A DNA stretch of 64,000 nucleotides from the NCBI RefSeq assembly GCF_048264025.1, contig NZ_JBLXDN010000003.1:1-64000 (forward strand), given 5' to 3'. Of this stretch, positions 44,283 to 53,286 are shown piece after piece. The DNA comes from Nitrincola sp048264025 (GTDB taxonomy: Bacteria > Pseudomonadota > Gammaproteobacteria > Pseudomonadales > Balneatricaceae). The stretch's first letter is position 1. Every line of letters starts with the position of its first letter. Position numbers and translations under genes: made by a program. The notes under the pieces were generated by a model. That model worked only from the letters and a program-made list of their open reading frames with translations. It was not told the origin of the DNA and ran no database searches.

Positions 44283-46537
44283 GGTGTGAGGGACATCACC
44301 CGCAGGCGGTTGGCATTACTGACCACCGTGACTGACGACAAGGCCATAGCGGCAGCAGCATAAGCCGGATTCATCAGCCAGCCAGTAATGGGGAAGAGGA
44401 TCCCGGCCGCCAGGGGAATGCCCAGGCTGTTATAGACAAACGCACCGAACAGATTTTGATAGATATTTCGCAGTGTAGCTCGTGAGATGCTCATGGCATC
44501 GGCCACCCCTTCGAGGGAGCCTCGCATCAGGGTAATGTCAGCACTCTCAATGGCTACGTCTGTACCTGTACCTATGGCAAAGCCCACATTGGCTTGCGCC
44601 AGTGCTGGCGCATCATTAATACCATCACCCACCATGCCTACGCGCAAGCCTTCAGCCTGAAGCTCACGCACCTTATCGGCTTTCTGATCCGGCATGACTT
44701 CAGCAATAACTTCATCTATGCCGACCTGTCTGGCAACAGCCTGGGCCGTACGTTTACTGTCACCCGTCAGCATAATGACTCGGATACCCGCGTCCCGCAG
44801 ACGGCTGATAGCCTGGTGACTGTCTTCTTTGATCGGATCAGCAATGCCCAGCAGAGCAGTCAATTGCCCATCGATGGCCAGCATCACCAGAGTATTGCCC
44901 TGATCCGACAGGGCTTGAATGCGTTGATCGGCCGATGCACTGATAGCCACGCCTTCCGCTTGCATTAGCTTCAGGTTGCCAATGGCCCAGCGCTGGCTAT
45001 TTAGTTGTTCGGAGATCCCCTGTCCTGGATGTATGTCTGGCGAACCACTGTCAGGAAGTTGTAGGGAGCGAGCTTCAGCCGCGGCCACCAGTGCATGTGC
45101 CAGAGGGTGCTCAGACGCTCGCTCGATACCTGCCACTTGTTGCAGTAAATAGTCTTCTGCTGACAAGGTCTGATCGGCGTTATTAATCTGAATGTTATCT
45201 TCATCCAGTAGTTCGATACAGGTCAGCGATGGTTTACCTTTTGTTACGGTACCGGTTTTATCGAGGACCACGGCATCCAGTCTGGAGGCTTCTTGTAAGG
45301 CATCACCCTTGCGTATCAGAATACCTTTACCTGCAGCGCGGCCTACACCCACGGTAATCGACATGGGGGTTGCCAGGCCCAATGCGCAGGGGCAGGCAAT
45401 TACCAATACGGTCATGGCGGTAATAAAGGCGTAAGCACTTGAGGGTTCCGGACCAAATTGCCACCAGATGACGGCGGTGAGCAGGGCAATGAGAATGACC
45501 ACAGGTACAAAAACGCCGCTGATTTTATCGGCTAGCCGTCCGATGGCTGGTTTGCTGTTCTGTGCTTGACGTACTTGGGTAATGATCTGCGCCAGCGCGG
45601 TGTCTTCACCTACTTTACGTACTCGAAGCTTGATACTGCCTGACAGATTGACTGTCCCGGCCGAGAGCCAGTCGCCTTTGTGTTTGAGAATAGGTAAAGG
45701 CTCACCAGTCAGCATGGACTCATCAACTCGGGTTTCACCACCGGCTAACTGCCCATCAACCGGGATGCGCTCACCAGGCTTCACTCGTAGCAGGTCACTG
45801 GGTTGAATCGAGGACAGGCGCATGCTGATTTCTTCGCCGCCTGGCAGAATCAGCGTGGCGCTGTCAGGTTGCAGCTGCATCAGGGCACGTATAGCTTGGG
45901 AGGCCTGGCCTCGTGCACGCGTTTCTAATACATGGCCCAGGTTGACCAGGCCAATAATAAATGCAGCGGCTTCATAATAAACGTGACGTCCTTCAACCGG
46001 TAGCAGTTCCGGCCAGACGATGACCAGGGTCGAATAGATCCAGGCGCTGCCAGTACCCATGGCAATCAGGGTATCCATGGTAGCATGACGGTTTTTCAGG
46101 GCCTTCCAGGCACCACTGAAAAAATGACCGCCAGAGTAGATCATCATCGCCAGCGTCAACAGGCCAATTCCCCCCCAGATTAGCCTGCCTTCATCTGGCA
46201 TCGGTAGGTGACCGGTCATCATAAACAGCATTTGTGGCGCACCTAGCAACAGAGCTACCCAGGTACGGCGTTTAGCCTGTGCCAGTTGTTGTGCTTCTTC
46301 AGCCTGACGTTCGGCTTCACCGTAATCGGCATTCATTGGCGTAGCATTGAATCCGGCCTGATCAACGGCCTTGAGCAGTTGATCAACCTCTGCATGACCC
46401 TGGATATCGGCACTGCGATCGGCCAGGTTGACACTCACCGACTCCACCCCATCGACCTTATTGAGCGCTTCTTCAATGCTGCTGACACAAGCGGTGCAAC
46501 GCATACCACGTAGTGCGAGTCGGGTGTTATCGGTCAT
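44252..46537 (-). CDS. copA: Copper-translocating P1B-type ATPase
   Basis: 761-residue Cu(I) exporter. One N-terminal heavy-metal domain (GMRCTACVSSIEEAL, Cys14 and Cys17) is followed by eight membrane segments, the intramembrane CPC of ACPCALGLATP (near 380), the phosphorylated Asp in DKTGTVTKGK (near 424), and GDGINDAPALA in the hinge. Many CopA proteins carry two metal domains; here there is one. It starts 30 bases after the copZ stop, forming a chaperone-pump operon. The 3' end overlaps the aer-like gene by 31 bases. Confidence 0.94.
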   Translation of the reverse strand: MTDNTRLALRGMRCTACVSSIEEALNKVDGVESVSVNLADRSADIQGHAEVDQLLKAVDQAGFNATPMNADYGEAERQAEEAQQLAQAKRRTWVALLLGAPQMLFMMTGHLPMPDEGRLIWGGIGLLTLAMMIYSGGHFFSGAWKALKNRHATMDTLIAMGTGSAWIYSTLVIVWPELLPVEGRHVYYEAAAFIIGLVNLGHVLETRARGQASQAIRALMQLQPDSATLILPGGEEISMRLSSIQPSDLLRVKPGERIPVDGQLAGGETRVDESMLTGEPLPILKHKGDWLSAGTVNLSGSIKLRVRKVGEDTALAQIITQVRQAQNSKPAIGRLADKISGVFVPVVILIALLTAVIWWQFGPEPSSAYAFITAMTVLVIACPCALGLATPMSITVGVGRAAGKGILIRKGDALQEASRLDAVVLDKTGTVTKGKPSLTCIELLDEDNIQINNADQTLSAEDYLLQQVAGIERASEHPLAHALVAAAEARSLQLPDSGSPDIHPGQGISEQLNSQRWAIGNLKLMQAEGVAISASADQRIQALSDQGNTLVMLAIDGQLTALLGIADPIKEDSHQAISRLRDAGIRVIMLTGDSKRTAQAVARQVGIDEVIAEVMPDQKADKVRELQAEGLRVGMVGDGINDAPALAQANVGFAIGTGTDVAIESADITLMRGSLEGVADAMSISRATLRNIYQNLFGAFVYNSLGIPLAAGILFPITGWLMNPAYAAAAMALSSVTVVSNANRLRVMSLTPQRLKRSTSS

Positions 46538-46567
46538 AGTGTTTCCTGTTTGAGTGTGTGGGGACTA

Positions 46568-46765
46568 TCAGGCCCTGGTCGCTTCAAATCCTGCGTTTTC
46601 AATGGTTTCGATCAGGGTGTCCAGATCAACTGAACCGTTGATTACAGCTGAATCTTGTGTAACCTCGAGTGATTCGATACCGTCGAGTTGTTCCAGAGCC
46701 TGCTTGACAGCTTTTACACAGCCGCCACAGGTAAGACCATCGAGTTTCAGTTTATGTTCCGCCAT
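46568..46765 (-). CDS. copZ: Copper chaperone (HMA domain)
   Basis: 65-residue single HMA domain, MAEHKLKLDGLTCGGCVKAV, with metal-binding CGGC. It delivers Cu(I) to CopA or buffers it. GGAG six bases before ATG 46765 fixes the start; a longer frame begins at 46786. It is the first gene of the copZ-copA operon. mtgA is divergent; no clear CueR operator was recognised between them. Confidence 0.9.
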   Translation of the reverse strand: MAEHKLKLDGLTCGGCVKAVKQALEQLDGIESLEVTQDSAVINGSVDLDTLIETIENAGFEATRA

Positions 46766-46862
46766 ACTAACTCCGGTTATATGCAAAATGTCTTGTTAAG
46801 AACTTAGTGTACACTTTAGCGAGAACCGGTGTTATCTGTACAGGGCTATTGGGTAGGGTTTT

Positions 46863-47702
46863 ATGCGTAAAAAAGTTAAACGCTGGTTGCGAAAATTGCT
46901 GTTCTGGCTGTTGCTGTCGTGCCTGTTTTTTGTACTTATGTTGTGGCTAATGCGCTGGGTGACGCCACCCACAACGGCATTTATGCTGCAGCACAATATC
47001 ACCGCCTTGTTCAGTGATGAACACAGTTTTGCTCGTAATCACTGGGTTCCCTTGGAACAGATTCCAGCCGCAATGCAACTGGCAGTAATTGCGTCGGAGG
47101 ATCAGAAGTTTCCCCATCACTTTGGCATAGATCTAGAAGCGACCTGGGCCGCTATTAGTGCACATCGTAGCGGTCAGCAAGCTGGGGGCGGTAGTACTAT
47201 TACACAGCAAGTGGCCAAGAATATGTTTCTCTGGGGAGGGCGTAGCCAATTTCGCAAAGGCTTGGAGTGGGGGCTGGCTGTGTTGCTAGAAATTTTTTGG
47301 GGTAAGGAGCGAATTCTGGAGGTGTATTTGAATATCGCTCAGTTCGGCAAACAGGAGTATGGCGTGGGTGCTGCCAGTCAATATCTACTGAACAAACCGG
47401 TCGCGCAAATTACCCGAGAGGATGCGGCACTGCTGGCCAGTGTCTTGCCATCACCCGCTCGTTTTGATGTTACCCGTCCCAGTCAGTACATGCGTGCCCG
47501 TCAGGCCTTTATCCTCAGGCAGATGCGCAATCTGGGCGGGGAGGCCTATCTTAAAAAGTTATCAGCCGGATTACCGGCTATTCCCCGAGATGTAATTTTT
47601 TCAGTTGTTGCAACAGAGTTTTTGGTAGATTGCGGATCATCAGTACTTCCTGCTGAGGGTCAAACTCCACTTCTTTCCCCAGGCTGGTGCTGGCAAAGCT
47701 GA
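46863..47702 (+). CDS. mtgA: Monofunctional peptidoglycan transglycosylase with atypical C-terminal tail
   Basis: Inner-membrane enzyme polymerising lipid II into glycan strands. One N-terminal membrane segment (about 11-33) precedes the GT51 domain: the catalytic Glu lies in IASEDQKFPHHFGID (near 79), with GGSTITQQVAKNMFLW (near 109) and KERILEVYLNIAQFG. Homology ends near residue 238, where E. coli MtgA also ends. The remaining 41 residues (47578-47702) are read through the antisense of the yejK 3' end and look non-homologous, as if the normal stop was lost. The core enzyme should be functional. Confidence 0.9.
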   Translation: MRKKVKRWLRKLLFWLLLSCLFFVLMLWLMRWVTPPTTAFMLQHNITALFSDEHSFARNHWVPLEQIPAAMQLAVIASEDQKFPHHFGIDLEATWAAISAHRSGQQAGGGSTITQQVAKNMFLWGGRSQFRKGLEWGLAVLLEIFWGKERILEVYLNIAQFGKQEYGVGAASQYLLNKPVAQITREDAALLASVLPSPARFDVTRPSQYMRARQAFILRQMRNLGGEAYLKKLSAGLPAIPRDVIFSVVATEFLVDCGSSVLPAEGQTPLLSPGWCWQS

Positions 47703-48561
47703 TTGATAGGTCGTTGTTCTTGCCAGTGAAGCGCAGGTAATTACGCAGTTGTTTGCGATCCGGTATCAGCTCATCTCTGGGCGTTTCCTGGTGCTGGCGC
47801 ACGTAACGCTCCAGTCCTGGATCGACGGTATCTGAGAGTTCGGTGAACACTACTGCTTCGCCGGCTTTGTCCTGGTCCATGCAGTAATCGATCACTTTTT
47901 CGCGCAGGGGCTGGCTTTCTTCTTCCGGCAGATCGTTGCAGTAGGTATCTACTAACGCCAGAAAGTGCTCAGTTTCAGCACGCTTATCGACGGTATCGAT
48001 ATAGCTTAGCCATTCACACACCACCGGTTTGATCCCACGGTCTCCACGTCCGAAACTCAGCGTAAGGCATTTATCCGCCTGGTCTGCAAAGCTTTGCAGG
48101 TCGATACTGACACCGAAGCCGGTTTCACTGAACTCGATATAATCTGTTTCTAGCAATTCCAGGGATTTGTTCAGCGTCAGGGCTGCAGTTTGACGCAGAT
48201 GAAAGATAAACAGCCGATCCCCACGTTCCAGGGTTTCGGCAAGAAAACACAGGTAGCCCTGAAATAACTCTTCATGCGCATCCAGTTGCAGGCCGAGTTG
48301 GCGGGTGACTTGTTGGGCAAAGCGAGCAAAGGGGATCTGGTCTTCACGCCATTGCATCAACAAGGCTTTAAAGCCTGGGTGTTCGGGGCTGAAGGTACCG
48401 TATTGACGTCCGGCACGGCTACCCTGAATTCGCTTGAACTCACTGATGATCGAGTGAGCGTATTGCTCAGTAGAAAACTCGGCCTCTTTTTGTGTGACTT
48501 CACAGGCTTGCTGGGTATCGGTTTTGCTGATTTGTTGAATGGTAAAATGAGTAACTGGCAT
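47578..48561 (-). CDS. yejK: Nucleoid-associated protein YejK (NdpA family)
   Basis: 327 residues, close to E. coli YejK in length. The N-terminal MPVTHFTIQQISKTD strand and the C-terminal LRNYLRFTGKNNDLSISFAS to EVLMIRNLPKTLLQQL match the 37-kDa nucleoid-associated family. Its molecular role is poorly defined; it binds the nucleoid. It is the last gene of arsC-wrbA-DUF2069-yejK, and its start abuts the DUF2069 stop. The 3' 125 bases lie antisense to mtgA. Confidence 0.9.
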   Translation of the reverse strand: MPVTHFTIQQISKTDTQQACEVTQKEAEFSTEQYAHSIISEFKRIQGSRAGRQYGTFSPEHPGFKALLMQWREDQIPFARFAQQVTRQLGLQLDAHEELFQGYLCFLAETLERGDRLFIFHLRQTAALTLNKSLELLETDYIEFSETGFGVSIDLQSFADQADKCLTLSFGRGDRGIKPVVCEWLSYIDTVDKRAETEHFLALVDTYCNDLPEEESQPLREKVIDYCMDQDKAGEAVVFTELSDTVDPGLERYVRQHQETPRDELIPDRKQLRNYLRFTGKNNDLSISFASTSLGKEVEFDPQQEVLMIRNLPKTLLQQLKKLHLGE

Positions 48562-48930
48562 TTAGCTTAACCCCCGGTCGAGTTGGCTCTGCCAGCGAGC
48601 AAACATCATCGCACTGGTAAACAGAGTGCCTAGCAGTAATGATTCTGTCAGGCCCAGCCAGCGGGTGGGTGGCATGAGTGTGGCAAGTACTGCACCGAGA
48701 AAATAAAATAGCAGCAGGAAACACAACCAGGCATGGCCGCGGGCATCGCCACGAACTATCACCCGGATAAAGGCAATCAGCGGCAGAAAGTGCACCAGCC
48801 AGATCACCCAGGGGTTATCACCTTTGGCCGGTGCTATGACCAGGTACCAGGCCGTCAGCAACAGCAGCAGTGCGGTGTAGCTGATCAGGGTGACAATACG
48901 GCTATAGCGAGCTTTCTGAGCTAGGGTCAT
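48562..48930 (-). CDS. DUF2069 small membrane protein
   Basis: 122-residue protein with four hydrophobic segments (LISYTALLLLLTAWYLVI, WVIWLVHFLPLIAFI, AWLCFLLLFYFLGAVLA, LLLGTLFTSAMMFA), matching the gammaproteobacterial DUF2069 family (YaiI-neighbour type) in size and topology. The function is unknown. It overlaps the wrbA-like gene by four bases and abuts yejK, a commonly conserved neighbourhood. Confidence 0.82.
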   Translation of the reverse strand: MTLAQKARYSRIVTLISYTALLLLLTAWYLVIAPAKGDNPWVIWLVHFLPLIAFIRVIVRGDARGHAWLCFLLLFYFLGAVLATLMPPTRWLGLTESLLLGTLFTSAMMFARWQSQLDRGLS

Positions 48931-49532
48931 GCGGGTCTCCGAAGAAGTTTCAGGGCGAGTTCACCAAGACGTTTTCCCTGGGCTTGGCAGAGGTTCAGTT
49001 CATCTGTATCAGGTGTGCGTTGGTTATCGCTGCCAGCGACATGGGTAGCACCGTAGGGTGTGCCACCGGTCTGTGTCGTCATTAAAGCCGACTCACTGTA
49101 AGGCAGTCCGGTGATGATCATGCCGTGATGCAGTAGTGGTAGCATCATGGTCAGCAGGGTTGTTTCCTGTCCGCCATGCAAGCTGGAAGTGGAACTGAAC
49201 ACCCCGGCGGGTTTATTAATAAGTGCGCCAGATAACCACAGGCTGCTGGTCGAATCGATAAAATACTTCATCGGGGCCGCCATATTGCCAAAACGTGTCG
49301 GGCTACCCAGTGCCAGGCCTGCACAGTGTTGCAGATCGTCATGGGTACAGTAAGGCGCGCCTGAATCAGGGACGGCAGGTGCCGTGGCTTCGCAGTCAGC
49401 GGAAACTGGAGGCACACTGCGCAGACGTGCGGCAATGCCTGCCTGTTCCACGCCTCTGGCGATATGCCGGGCGAGCGTGGCTGTTGCGCCATGGCGGCTA
49501 TAATAGAGTACCAACAGGTAGGGAGGCTGCAT
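48927..49532 (-). CDS. wrbA: NAD(P)H:quinone oxidoreductase, WrbA family
   Basis: 201-residue flavodoxin-like protein. The FMN phosphate loop is YYSRHGATATLARH (about 10-23), and LGSPTRFGNMAAPMKYFID is the WrbA signature for the flavin edge. Reduces quinones by two electrons, limiting oxidative stress. It overlaps arsC by one base and DUF2069 by four. Confidence 0.88.
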   Translation of the reverse strand: MQPPYLLVLYYSRHGATATLARHIARGVEQAGIAARLRSVPPVSADCEATAPAVPDSGAPYCTHDDLQHCAGLALGSPTRFGNMAAPMKYFIDSTSSLWLSGALINKPAGVFSSTSSLHGGQETTLLTMMLPLLHHGMIITGLPYSESALMTTQTGGTPYGATHVAGSDNQRTPDTDELNLCQAQGKRLGELALKLLRRPA

Positions 49533-49882
49533 CAGAAAATCTCCAGCACCTGTTCTGGAGGACGGCCAATGCGGGCTTGACCCTGATGCACGACAATCGG
49601 ACGTTCAATCAATTTAGGATAGCGGGCCATGGCTTCGATAATGGCTTCATCGCTGATCATCTGATTCTCTAGGCCAGCTTCCTGATAGTCAGCTTCTTTG
49701 GTGCGTAACAGGGCCCGCGGGGTTATATCAAGCAGCTTTAAAAGCTTGTTGAGCTCATCAGTCGAGAGTGGCTGCTTAAGATATTCACGAATTTCTGGCT
49801 CAATACCTCGTTCCTGGAGTAATTGCAGGGTCTGGCGGGACTTGGAACAGCGTGGATTGTGATATATAAGGGTGTCAGACAT
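49532..49882 (-). CDS. arsC: Arsenate reductase (glutaredoxin-type)
   Basis: 116 residues of the ArsC/Spx thioredoxin-fold family. IYHNPRCSKSRQTL holds catalytic Cys12; ARYPKLIERPIVVH carries the arginine-bearing substrate region. No arsR or arsB is adjacent, so the gene may be a housekeeping member of the family rather than part of a resistance operon. GGAGAG precedes the ATG. First gene of the four-gene operon. Confidence 0.88.
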   Translation of the reverse strand: MSDTLIYHNPRCSKSRQTLQLLQERGIEPEIREYLKQPLSTDELNKLLKLLDITPRALLRTKEADYQEAGLENQMISDEAIIEAMARYPKLIERPIVVHQGQARIGRPPEQVLEIF

Positions 49883-49967
49883 GGCTCTCTCCGTTGTTCC
49901 TGTTTGAGTTTACAGGCAGGGTATTGTATATCTCCGGGTAAAAGTTACCAACCAGCGAGTGCTATTC

Positions 49968-51200
49968 GTGAATATAAAATCAATTTCTGGGTTGCCTATA
50001 CTGCTGTTTTTCCGCGACCTGATACGTCAGTTTTTTAACAATCAGGGCATCCTGAATGCATCGGCACTCACCTACACCACACTGTTTGCCGTGGTGCCCT
50101 TGGTGACAGTTTCCTATTCGATGCTGGCCGCTATTCCGACCTTTCAGGGGGCGGGTGATGTGATCCAGCAGTGGGTTTTTGAGAACTTTGTGCCGGCAAC
50201 TGGTGAGGTTGTACACCAGTATCTGAGTGATTTTACCGCGCAGGCCAGACGTTTAACGGCGGTGGGTGTGGTGTTTTTAGTGCTCACCTCCATCATGATG
50301 ATGAAAAATATTGAGGCGGCGTTGAATCGCATTTGGCGAGTCACTGAGCCCCGTAAAGGCGTTTCCAGTTTTTTGCTCTACTGGGCGGTACTGAGTTTGG
50401 GTCCATTTCTGGTGGGTTTGGGGCTGCTGGTGACCTCTTATATTACTGCGTTACCTGCTTTTAGCACCGCTTCTGCAGCTGTAGGGCAGGGACGCATGCT
50501 CACCCTGGTGCCGGTGTTCTTTTCTGCTGTGGCGTTTATGCTGCTGTATTCCGCTGTGCCTAATTGCCAGGTGCCAATGAAAAATGCCTTTTTCGGCGGT
50601 GTGGCGGCGGCGTTAAGCTTTGAGGCGGCAAAGCGAGGCTTTGCTTTTTTTGTCACACAGTTTCCGTCCTATGAATTGATATATGGCGCCTTTGCGGCTG
50701 TACCTATGTTTTTGGCCTGGGTGTTTGTGAGTTGGGTCATTATTCTCATGGGTGCCGAGCTGAGTCGAGCGCTGACCATCTATCAGATTACCCAGCGTAA
50801 TCGACGTGAACCGCATCTCTATACTGTGTTGGGTGTGTTGAACCGGCTTTGGTACGCACAACAGCAGGGTCGGGCGCTGAGTGATACGGAGTTGCTGCAA
50901 CAAACCCCTGGGTTGGATCAGGGGCGTTGGGACGGCTATGTACAGCTGTTACTGGAAGCTGATGTGATCCGACGCACTGATTCGGGCAGCTATCTGCTGG
51001 CGCGGGATCTTAACCGCTTTTCTCTGGAGCAGCTGCGAGCGCTGATGCCCTGGCCTATACCGGATGCAGTGGACAATCCCGAGGCCAGACCCTGGGAGTT
51101 GCAGTTGAGTGAACGTCTGGCTGAACTATCCCGCACCCGTACAGAGCTGCTGGAGATAGATCTGGCAACTTTGTTTTCGGTACAGGACACCAAGTCCTAG
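49968..51200 (+). CDS. YihY/virulence-factor BrkB-family inner-membrane protein
   Basis: About 410 residues. Six membrane segments within the first 270 residues, including ALTYTTLFAVVPLVTVSYSM and AWVFVSWVIILMGAEL, mark the YihY/BrkB family (once called RNase BN, an annotation now considered wrong). A soluble C-terminal region of about 140 residues is winged-helix-like. Starts at GTG 49959 and GTG 49968 are both possible; GCGAG favours 49968 slightly. The transported substrate, if any, is unknown. Confidence 0.88.
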   Translation: MNIKSISGLPILLFFRDLIRQFFNNQGILNASALTYTTLFAVVPLVTVSYSMLAAIPTFQGAGDVIQQWVFENFVPATGEVVHQYLSDFTAQARRLTAVGVVFLVLTSIMMMKNIEAALNRIWRVTEPRKGVSSFLLYWAVLSLGPFLVGLGLLVTSYITALPAFSTASAAVGQGRMLTLVPVFFSAVAFMLLYSAVPNCQVPMKNAFFGGVAAALSFEAAKRGFAFFVTQFPSYELIYGAFAAVPMFLAWVFVSWVIILMGAELSRALTIYQITQRNRREPHLYTVLGVLNRLWYAQQQGRALSDTELLQQTPGLDQGRWDGYVQLLLEADVIRRTDSGSYLLARDLNRFSLEQLRALMPWPIPDAVDNPEARPWELQLSERLAELSRTRTELLEIDLATLFSVQDTKS

Positions 51201-51207
51201 TCAGTCC

Positions 51208-52677
51208 CTATTTTAGCAGTGATCCCAACACACCGCGGATCAGTCGGCGACCCAGGCCACTGCCGATACTGCGTGCGAGACTTTTCAGCATAGCTTCACT
51301 GGCTGTTTCCCGGGTTCTGCCGGTGTGGCGGCGGGTTGAGCTGTCAGTACGGGCTTTGGCCGCTTCAGTGGCCGCCTGTTCTTCGGCCAGCGTCTGTCGA
51401 CTTTTTAGTAGTCGCGCCTCGATTTCTTCATGGGCTGAGTGGGGGTCGTAGGCATCCTTGTAGCGGCGAAGTAACGGATCTGCCGTCAGTTGTGCCTGGC
51501 GTGTATCTTCATCTGCCGGTCCTATGCGCGATCTGGGTGGGCAGATTAGTACCCGTTCAACCTGGGTGGGAATGCCCTTGTCATCCAGAACAGACACCAG
51601 CGCTTCACCCACACCCAAATTAGAAATCACCTCGACCGTATCTAACTCAGGGTTAGTGCGGAAAGACTGTGCGGCTACATTCACCGCTTTACGATCCTTG
51701 GGGGTATAAGCCCTCAGCGCATGCTGAATGCGGTTGCCCAATTGAGCCAGTACAGTATCAGGTAGGTCGGCTGGGCTTTGGGTGACAAAATAAACCCCGA
51801 CACCTTTGGATCGGATCAGGCGTACCAGTTGTTCTATTTTGTTGACTAGTACGCGGGGTGCCGAGTTAAACAGCAGATGGGCTTCATCAAAGAAAAATAC
51901 CAGTTCGGGTTGATCCGGGTCGCCGATTTCCGGCAGGGTTTCGAAAAGGTCTGACAATAGCCAAAGCAAAAAAGTGGCATAAACGCGCGGGGAGTGAATC
52001 AGTTTCTCCGCGCTGAGAATATTGATCATGCCGCGGCCGTTGCGGTCACAGCGAATAAAATCTTGCAGTGCCAGCGCCGGTTCACCGAAAAAATGCCGGC
52101 CACCTTCACGTTCAATCATCAGCATTCTGCGTAAAATCGCATTGACTGACGCCTTGGATACGGCCAGATGACTACCAAGCTCACGGCCATGTTCTGCAAC
52201 ATAATTGAGGGTGGTACGCAGGTCGTTAAAATCAACCAGCAGCATACCTTCGTCATCGGCATACTGAAAAATCAGGGTCAGTATACTTTCCTGGGTTTCA
52301 TTTAACTCCATCAAGCTGGCAAGCAGTTGAGGCCCCATCTCGGAAACACTGGTTCTGACGGGTATGCCCCGTTCACCGAACAGGTCCCAGAAGGCGACCG
52401 GAAAGGCATCCGGCTGGTAATCTGTGATGCCGATAGCATCAATGCGCTGATCAATTTTGGGATGGGGCGTGGCGGCACAGCAGAGCCCGGATAGGTCACC
52501 TTTCACATCGGCCATAAACACTGGCACACCGATATTGGAGAAGGCTTCAGCCAGTACTTGTAGCGTCACGGTTTTACCTGTACCCGTTGCACCGGCGATC
52601 AGCCCATGGCGATTGGCATAGCGGGGATTCAGGTGGATTTGCTGGGTATTGCCACCGATTAGAAGTCCTGAGTTCAT
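51208..52677 (-). CDS. yjgR: HerA-like/DUF853 P-loop ATPase, YjgR family
   Basis: 489 residues closely matching E. coli YjgR. Walker A is GATGTGKTVTLQ (28-39), Walker B VFFFDEAHLLF (near 265), and the conserved IEQLVRLIRSKGVGVYFVTQ stretch contains the sensor and arginine region of HerA/FtsK-like ATPases. The C-terminus ends with a glycine-rich SIGSGLGRRLIRGVLGSLL tail, as in YjgR. The role is unknown; DNA translocation is inferred from the fold. No NurA partner is adjacent, arguing against an end-resection complex. Confidence 0.9.
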   Translation of the reverse strand: MNSGLLIGGNTQQIHLNPRYANRHGLIAGATGTGKTVTLQVLAEAFSNIGVPVFMADVKGDLSGLCCAATPHPKIDQRIDAIGITDYQPDAFPVAFWDLFGERGIPVRTSVSEMGPQLLASLMELNETQESILTLIFQYADDEGMLLVDFNDLRTTLNYVAEHGRELGSHLAVSKASVNAILRRMLMIEREGGRHFFGEPALALQDFIRCDRNGRGMINILSAEKLIHSPRVYATFLLWLLSDLFETLPEIGDPDQPELVFFFDEAHLLFNSAPRVLVNKIEQLVRLIRSKGVGVYFVTQSPADLPDTVLAQLGNRIQHALRAYTPKDRKAVNVAAQSFRTNPELDTVEVISNLGVGEALVSVLDDKGIPTQVERVLICPPRSRIGPADEDTRQAQLTADPLLRRYKDAYDPHSAHEEIEARLLKSRQTLAEEQAATEAAKARTDSSTRRHTGRTRETASEAMLKSLARSIGSGLGRRLIRGVLGSLLK

Positions 52678-52879
52678 CTATGCGTCCTGTATTGCTGAGA
52701 TGCGATTTATGCAGTGTAAGATATTTTTATTCTATGGCGTAGATTTTATTTGATGATTGCTTTGGTGTGACGTGCTAGGTAGGTGCCTCGCTGGGGTGGT
52801 GGTATCACTTTGGTGTGACAAGCTTTTCGTCATCCCTGACCGCTCCGCTGCCGCCCTGACCGCCATGGACGGCGGGAAT

Positions 52880-52906
52880 GCCGAAAATGCAGGAGCATTT
52901 TTCGGC
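52880..52906. repeat. Nested hairpin in copy B, module 1 loop
   Basis: GCCGAAAATGC, loop AGGA, GCATTTTTCGGC; near-perfect stem with a one-base bulge. Absent from copy A. Confidence 0.7.
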
Positions 52907-53000
52907 CCTAGCGGCAGAGGGTCCCACCAAAGTGATACCACCACCCCGCCCAAAGTCCTCTGCCAGCCCAAAGATAAACTGCGTGTTCGTTGCATAGATC

Positions 53001-53054
53001 GCAGTATTCGGCTTGGGGTTTGTCAGTATGGCAAAGATGCTTCGCCGATACTGC
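53001..53054. repeat. Nested inverted repeat in copy B linker
   Basis: GCAGTATTCGGC (53001-53012) pairs with GCCGATACTGC (53044-53054) with one bulged T. It bounds most of a roughly 100-base insert absent from copy A. Confidence 0.65.
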
Positions 53055-53286
53055 TATCAAACTAACCTTACGCTGGCACCCAAGTTGATGAGGGCTGATG
53101 GGATCGGATCTGTCTGACCCTGTGCGCCATGGATGGCGCGCCGGAGCCATCAGGGATGATTTAACGGCGTGTCAGACAGATTTGATCCCATTAGCCCTGA
53201 GCGCACTCGAGTTAACGAAATACATTGATATTAGTAAATACTAATATACAATGCTGGTCATTGTGCAAAGCTCTACTTTGAGGTAA

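Larger units (their letters stand above)
52793..53197. repeat. Large intergenic palindromic repeat, copy B (extended)
   Basis: About 405 bp with the same module order as copy A (21012-21270). Module 1: perfect 23-bp arms (52793-52815 and 52925-52947). Linker: CCGCCCAAAGTCCTCTGCCA, then TTACGCTGGCACCCA. Module 2: 27-bp arms (53092-53118 and 53171-53197; 24 matches, all three mismatches G-T). Relative to A it has two extra pieces, each itself a hairpin: 52880-52906 inside the module 1 loop and 53001-53054 inside the linker. The element looks built by nested insertion of palindromes. Confidence 0.85.
52678..53286. other. 609-bp intergenic region dominated by palindromic repeat copy B
   Basis: No supported gene. 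It holds repeat copy B (52793-53197) and short AT-rich flanks that must contain the divergent promoters of yjgR and the MMPL operon. Open frames here exist only because the palindromes lack stops. Confidence 0.7.

Noticed and set aside
52757..53150. ORFs of 80-102 codons through repeat copy B
   Set aside because: Same reason; the translated arms give mirror-like sequences from the inverted repeats.
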